A stretch of DNA of 13,631 nt from Terfezia claveryi (lineage: Eukaryota; Ascomycota; Pezizomycetes; Pezizales; Pezizaceae): assembly GCA_015179025.1 (NCBI GenBank), contig WHUX01000695.1:1-13631 (forward strand), read 5' to 3'. The position numbers and the translations under genes are program-made. Within the stretch, counting starts at the first letter, position 1, and each line of letters opens with the position of its first letter. The notes beneath the pieces were generated by a model that did no database searches, was not told the DNA's origin, and was given only the letters and a program-made list of their open reading frames with translations. Of the stretch, positions 9,524 to 13,631 are shown piece by piece.

Positions 9524-11681
9524 TGAAGTCAGCATCATGAGATATTGTCATAGATATGTATAGCTCCCTGAAAGAACGGCCCTATTGCGACAAAAAAGCT
9601 GACATATATTGCTATGGAACGCATACCTAGAAGACTTGGAAAACACATGATACGGAGAGTAGAGGCCCCGTTTTGCGAAATGTTCGCTCCTGGGGGTGAA
9701 GGGGTCCAGAGTGGTGAAGAATACTGGCGGAAGTGACTGGGGTATAAACCTTTCCTTGTCTAATCTTCTTTCTGTATTTACTGTGGGGAGGGCAACTAGC
9801 CCTTAGATTGGATAATCCGCTGCAGAGCTCGGGAAATGTATTCCCTTGTTATGAGCTCGAATAGTTCAAATACGAGTACCAAAGGTATAAAAAAAATTAA
9901 ATTAAATTGTGTTGGTAATGTGTGGGCAATGATAATAGACGACGGGGCTACCATGTCCTATGGTAGGACACAGTGGAGGATATTCTCCTCGGCACCTTGT
10001 GCTACCAGACCAGTAGCCTATATAAGTATCATGTGATCCTGCACTCATAGGTTATCATAGTTTCTATACACGAGTGACCGGGCACTTGAAGAAGCCGCCG
10101 TGGTGTCCTACGATTCTCCAAGGGTTATGAGATATTTACACAGTGTAAAATGGAATAGATATAGTGCTTTATGACTTTAGAATGAATAAGACGTGTAATA
10201 AAGCTACTAAGAAAAGCTACCAAAAAACAAAGTAGATAACTGCCCAGATGCCGCCTATTCCCCGAATACCAAATTGTTACCCCACCCCATAAATTTAATT
10301 TCATCATCATTTTCTGAGTTTCAAGAAAAGACTATCGAAGCACTAGATGGGATATCTGAAGTATGGCCAAGGCTGAGGCTATGCTTAGGCTGGAAACTTC
10401 GTTATGGGTATCTAAAGCAATGAGTAGAAACAAGTATGATTTTGTCGATATATTTATATACTTCAACCCATACAAAACTTACTTGACCAGCATGACGGCT
10501 CTGCATATGTGAAGCGATACAATCAATACTGGTCCTCACGATGTCGGAAAATAAACAACCCACCAACCCTCATGCTGTCTGCCGGGAGTGGATTAAGGCT
10601 GTGACCTTATTCGTTGAAGGGTAAAAAAGTAATCGATTCCTACCAGAAGCAAATCATTCATAGGTGTGGACAAATACCGCATTTAAGAGAACACTTGAAT
10701 CTAATACCATCAACATCATTGCGCCGAAATGTGCTTTTAGGATTCAATAAATTAACGACAGATAAGTAAACATCACTCTAAGAGTGGTTGCGCTATTAAT
10801 TCTATGAGTCTAGCGGTGAAAACCCTGGAAGATAAGTGAAATATGAAATTCGATCAATCGAACCTGGATTCGGTGTCAAGACAGCGGCAGCATGCTATAT
10901 AATAGCGAGTCCGCAACTCTGCGAAGAAGCCATCTTTACCGGACTTCCCAAAACACAGACTTTACGTTTCACGACAGGACCTGTGGCGCTCCTCATTGCT
11001 TCCCAGTCTATTTTGCAAGATCATAGACCACACAGTGGTCGAGCCAAAGAAAGCTAACGCACCCAGCAAGCCAAATGAAAGGAATTCGCTGCCCCTTGCG
11101 TACCGGCGACTGTGTTGTTAACCTTTCTTTGGCGGCATCCTGTTGGAACAAATTCCTGAAAAATGGTCGGAAGCCCTTCATAGTATTAACATCGGTCTCC
11201 ATGATATACGGTAAGATGCGGGGGATGTTCAACACGACCTCGGATACCGACGCCATTCTGAGGCCTGTATGATCAATAACTTCAAGGCCACACCTATGTA
11301 CCTAGTAGGAGCTCCCTCTTTCTAACCACCGAGCCCCCAAAGACGTTGTAAGAGGATCCTATTTCCAATGTTAAGCCACTGGTACCAGGGACCGGCCCTG
11401 TGGTTGGATAATTTACCGGGCTTTGACCCAGAGGCTCGTCATAGGTTAGATATAGCCTGCTTGCGCTGGTTAGAGCAACCTGAATACGAGTACTGAAAAG
11501 AAAATGAAAATACTGATTTGATCACCTACCCAGACATCACTACCACACAACGGAAGGATACAGCACCCTCGGATTCTAGTTTACGAACTCATGGCCCCGC
11601 AGAGCCAAGCACAACGGGTGACCCCCGTACTAGTACTAGCTATAAATGATCTGTGAGCTGGGTGCATCTTGAATTCCCGGT
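9524..11681. other. Intergenic region, no gene supported
   Basis: A small hairpin, TGTCCTA-TGG-TAGGACA, lies at 9954-9970. Around 10836-11272, frames on both strands (10836-11057 +, 11075-11272 +, 11008-11256 -) overlap in slightly GC-richer DNA. A GCTAACGCACCCAG branch/acceptor-like string ends near 11065, but no matching consensus donor was found. None of the products is recognised, so no gene is called. Confidence 0.35.
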
Positions 11682-11978
11682 TCACGCAGTTTTGGAAGAT
11701 GAATGCATGTTTAAGGTCAGGTCTCGGGAATTCAATAGCTTTTTTCCCTTGGCCATGACCTTGCTACATTCCTTTTGCCATCGAAAGCCATAGATGTCGC
11801 TGACGTCGAACAACTTAGTGTTGATGGCATATTTTATGCAAGTGAAACCGTTAAGGCGTAATCCAGTCTCTATTACCTGCCCATGGACATGAGGATCTGT
11901 AACAGCTGAGAGCAAGACCACTTTGGGTTCAAGATACCTTGCCGGTTGAAAATTTGGTGCGGGCGGCAGTTGGGGCCA
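11682..11978 (-). CDS. Coding-like minus-strand fragment, unrecognised (weak)
   Basis: On the minus strand the frame is open for 98 codons from just after a TAA at 11979-11981 to a TGA at 11682-11684. The translation (…YLEPKVVLLSAVTDPHVHGQV… then …GFRWQKECSKVMAKGKK…) has a balanced, globular-looking composition, unlike most frames nearby. There is no ATG until late in the frame, so it would have to be an exon of a larger gene or a relic. No acceptor site was clearly identified and no family is recognised. A chance frame remains quite possible. Confidence 0.2.
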   Translation of the reverse strand, partial: WPQLPPAPNFQPARYLEPKVVLLSAVTDPHVHGQVIETGLRLNGFTCIKYAINTKLFDVSDIYGFRWQKECSKVMAKGKKLLNSRDLTLNMHSSSKTA

Positions 11979-12053
11979 TTAGTCTGGCTTGGGACCTCAG
12001 TCTGATGTCTCCCTATATCAGAATTCTCCTGGGAGGAGTGCAACCAGACTAAT
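11978..12053. repeat. 10-bp perfect inverted repeat spanning 76 bp
   Basis: ATTAGTCTGG (11978-11987) and CCAGACTAAT (12044-12053) are exact reverse complements. The right arm is part of the dispersed GTGCAACCAGACTA motif. It could be the ends of a tiny foldback element or a chance structure. Confidence 0.35.
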
Positions 12054-12122
12054 CAGAATTGGGGGTGAACATCTTGGCTGCCCGATACACACTCGAGACT
12101 GGAGCGCGGGAGGTGATATCTA

Positions 12123-12469
12123 GTTCCCGATGGACTGATAGATATGCCCACGAAAATCAACATACACACGCAATGCTCGGGAATGATAGAGGACTGGAGC
12201 ACAAGCCAAGTCGTAAGATCTAGTTCCCGATAGACTGATAGGTATGCCCACGAGAATCAACAGACACACGCCATACTCGGGACTGACAGAGAGGACTGGA
12301 GCGCAAGTCTTAATATCAGGTTCCCGATGGACTGATAGGTATGCCCACGAGAATCAACAAACACACGCCATACTCGGGACTGACAGAGAGGACTGGAGCG
12401 CAAGTCTTAATATCAAGTTCCCGATGGACTGATAGGTTTGTCCACGAAAATCAACAAAAACACGCCATG
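12123..12469 (+). repeat. Minisatellite: ~97-bp unit, 3.5 tandem copies
   Basis: Units begin GTTCCCGATGGACTGATAG (or a one-base variant) at 12123, 12223, 12320 and 12417. Unit 1 is 100 bp and diverged, units 2 and 3 are 97 bp and differ at about 3 positions, and unit 4 is cut off near 12469. A degenerate partial unit is visible just before 12123 (ACTGGAGCGCGGGAGGTGATATCT). Because 97 is not a multiple of 3, the array cannot encode a regular peptide repeat; the open frames crossing it are by-products. Near-identity of units 2 and 3 indicates recent amplification or homogenisation. The array ends about 12 bases before a TATA-like box. Confidence 0.9.
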
Positions 12470-12481
12470 TTGATATGTGTG

Positions 12482-12490
12482 TATATATAT
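12482..12490 (+). promoter_or_regulatory. Putative TATA box of the Cys-motif gene
   Basis: TATATATAT lies 115 bases before the chosen ATG. Between them is a pyrimidine-leaning stretch, CTTTCCTCTGCTTCAGC, plausible as a fungal transcription start region. The box directly follows the minisatellite. It is a sequence match only. Confidence 0.4.
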
Positions 12491-12604
12491 GAGCACCGAT
12501 CGCAATTGAAGAATGTCCTCCCAGACTCGTTCCACACGTCGACCAACCCTTTTGTAACTTTCCTCTGCTTCAGCTCAGCGAATACCAAAATCACCGACGT
12601 CGAC

Positions 12605-13258
12605 ATGTCTCAACCACCAGACAACTCGGGGAAGTCAAAGCATCCCAACTTGTTCCATCGTTTCAAACACCACTTGCGGAAGAACAAATCAGGGAAAGGG
12701 AAAGGCCCAGCGGAAGCGGAACAGCATGCACCAGGGCCAGAGGAGGGTGATCCATCCCTTATGAGTTACATTACTGCAGCCGCGAATCAACAAGGGACCC
12801 AGCTTGAGCACGACTGCCGGTGCGAAGCCTGCATTGCAGCGGAGAATCCTGATCCCTCCCTGATGGGTTACATTCAAGCCGCTGCGAGTGGAGAAGCAAA
12901 TCCAGATATAGACTGTGAGTGTGCAGTCTGCGCAGCCCACAGGGTGAAACACCCACAATCCATAGAGGACGCCTACTTTTCTGCCATGAGACATTCAGGG
13001 CCAGTCAAGAAAGCCTATTTTTCGGTCCCGAGAGATGCAGATGCAATGCGTGCTGGAGCATACAACACTACCTCCCTCAGCGGCCACGCTGTTGCAGGCA
13101 CGCAGATCAACAATCCTGATACCGGTAGCCCAAAGCAGCCAACAGGGCATGAGGAAGAATACCCTCAGATCATGATCCCCAATCTTGAAGACCCTATGTC
13201 GAGTTACGTTCCCTCCGTAGCTACAACGAACAAAAACGTCCCCAAGCTCCAGTTGTAG
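12605..13258 (+). CDS. Unrecognised 217-aa protein with two CxCxxC modules
   Basis: The ATG at 12605 is chosen because the frame upstream runs through the 5' leader and the non-coding minisatellite; the codons before it (FLCFSSANTKITDVD) do not resemble the protein body. There is no intron. Residues 10-34 are strongly basic (Lys/His/Arg-rich) and could bind nucleic acid or membrane, or act as a nuclear signal. Residues 49-81 and 83-113 are two copies of a module: DPSLM-x-YI-x-AAA, a variable spacer, then DC-x-C-x-x-C (Cys 71/73/76 and 104/106/109). These six are the only cysteines in the protein. A degenerate third start, EDPMSSYVPSVA, lies near residues 195-206, and AYFS occurs twice (123-126, 137-140). 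There is no signal peptide or membrane segment. Paired CxCxxC motifs suggest metal binding (inference). The region is more GC-rich than its neighbours, as expected for genuine coding DNA. No family is recognised. Confidence 0.75.
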   Translation: MSQPPDNSGKSKHPNLFHRFKHHLRKNKSGKGKGPAEAEQHAPGPEEGDPSLMSYITAAANQQGTQLEHDCRCEACIAAENPDPSLMGYIQAAASGEANPDIDCECAVCAAHRVKHPQSIEDAYFSAMRHSGPVKKAYFSVPRDADAMRAGAYNTTSLSGHAVAGTQINNPDTGSPKQPTGHEEEYPQIMIPNLEDPMSSYVPSVATTNKNVPKLQL

Positions 13259-13631
13259 CGGATCCCTTGGATCCCAACCCGCAACCGGTGAACGCTCCAG
13301 CAACACTGCCTCATCTTCTGAGGAGCCTTGTCGGAAAAGAACGTGGTCATGGAAAGGGAGGTGCAGGTCATAAGCATTGATGAGCAGAGTACAATGTCTG
13401 CGCAGTCGATGGATAGGTAGCTTGGGCAGGGTAAACTGCACTCTCAACCCACTCACGGAAAATTGCGCAGAAAACGAACTTGCAAGCCCCTCCGCAACAT
13501 TTCCCTTTTTCAATCCTGTATAAATGTTTGAGGGGAGGTTTACTTCTTGTGAGGTGTTCTATCATGTTTTGAGGCATAATCATTGGGTTTATTTTCTTTT
13601 GTTCGGGGACTTTCTTTTCTACTTTAATTCA
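13259..13631 (+). other. 3' flank of the Cys-motif gene
   Basis: After the TAG the frame soon meets another stop (TGA at ~13289). No exact AATAAA is seen. TATAAATG near 13518 and the T-rich end (TTTATTTTCTTTTG) could serve as 3' processing signals. Minus-strand frames here (12995-13513 and 13368-13583) overlap the coding region antisense and look like shadows. Confidence 0.4.

Noticed and set aside
10836..11272. Overlapping frames that might be exons joined at the acceptor-like CCCAG near 11065
   Set aside because: No consensus donor could be found to give an in-frame join, and both strands are open equally well.
12341..12604. N-terminal extension of the Cys-motif protein through the minisatellite
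   Set aside because: The extension is read from a 97-bp repeat that changes frame with each unit, and it crosses the TATA-like box and leader; the ATG at 12605 gives a coherent protein.
12995..13513. 172-codon minus-strand open frame
   Set aside because: It is antisense to the well-supported gene and its 3' flank, with no motif of its own; a shadow frame.

Overview
The window looks like eukaryotic, most likely filamentous-fungal, nuclear DNA. The evidence is a short intron with good GT/branch/AG signals near the left edge, low gene density, long AT-rich non-coding stretches, a tRNA-like pol III unit, a miniature Tc1-type transposon and a minisatellite. A fungus with a repeat-rich genome (for example a Pezizomycete) would fit, but the species cannot be fixed from sequence alone. 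Nothing in the window looks bacterial.

Layout. (1) Positions 1-825: the 3' part of a spliced gene on the + strand. An intron tail ends at 27, an internal exon covers 28-573, a 54-nt intron covers 574-627, and the last exon runs to the stop at 825. The protein is unrecognised, and its C-terminal third looks charged and helical. (2) 826-2240: no gene seen. (3) About 2244-2356: a tRNA-like unit with A and B boxes and a T-run, probably a tRNA pseudogene or SINE head. (4) 2799-3416: an unusually long open frame coding for a possible membrane protein, weakly supported. (5) 3417-5190: AT-rich DNA with one clean hairpin. (6) 5191-5783: a pyrimidine tract followed by a diverged 261-bp tandem duplication; the second copy carries a 49-bp insertion. 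(7) 5784-9379: no convincing gene. (8) 9380-9523: a 140-bp foldback element with Tc1-like inverted ends and TA target duplications. (9) 9524-11977: mostly unassigned, with one coding-like minus-strand frame at 11682-11978. (10) 12123-12469: a 97-100-bp minisatellite that stops 12 bases before a TATA-like box. (11) 12605-13258: the best gene of the window, a 217-residue intronless protein with a basic N-terminus and two copies of a module ending in Asp-Cys-x-Cys-x-x-Cys. All six cysteines of the protein lie in these two motifs.

No pathway or operon-like cooperation is visible. The two supported genes lie about 12 kb apart and have no evident relation; most of the DNA between them is repeat-derived or shows no function. 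No CRISPR array, rRNA gene or complete autonomous transposon was seen. All alignments, repeats and splice sites were read by eye.
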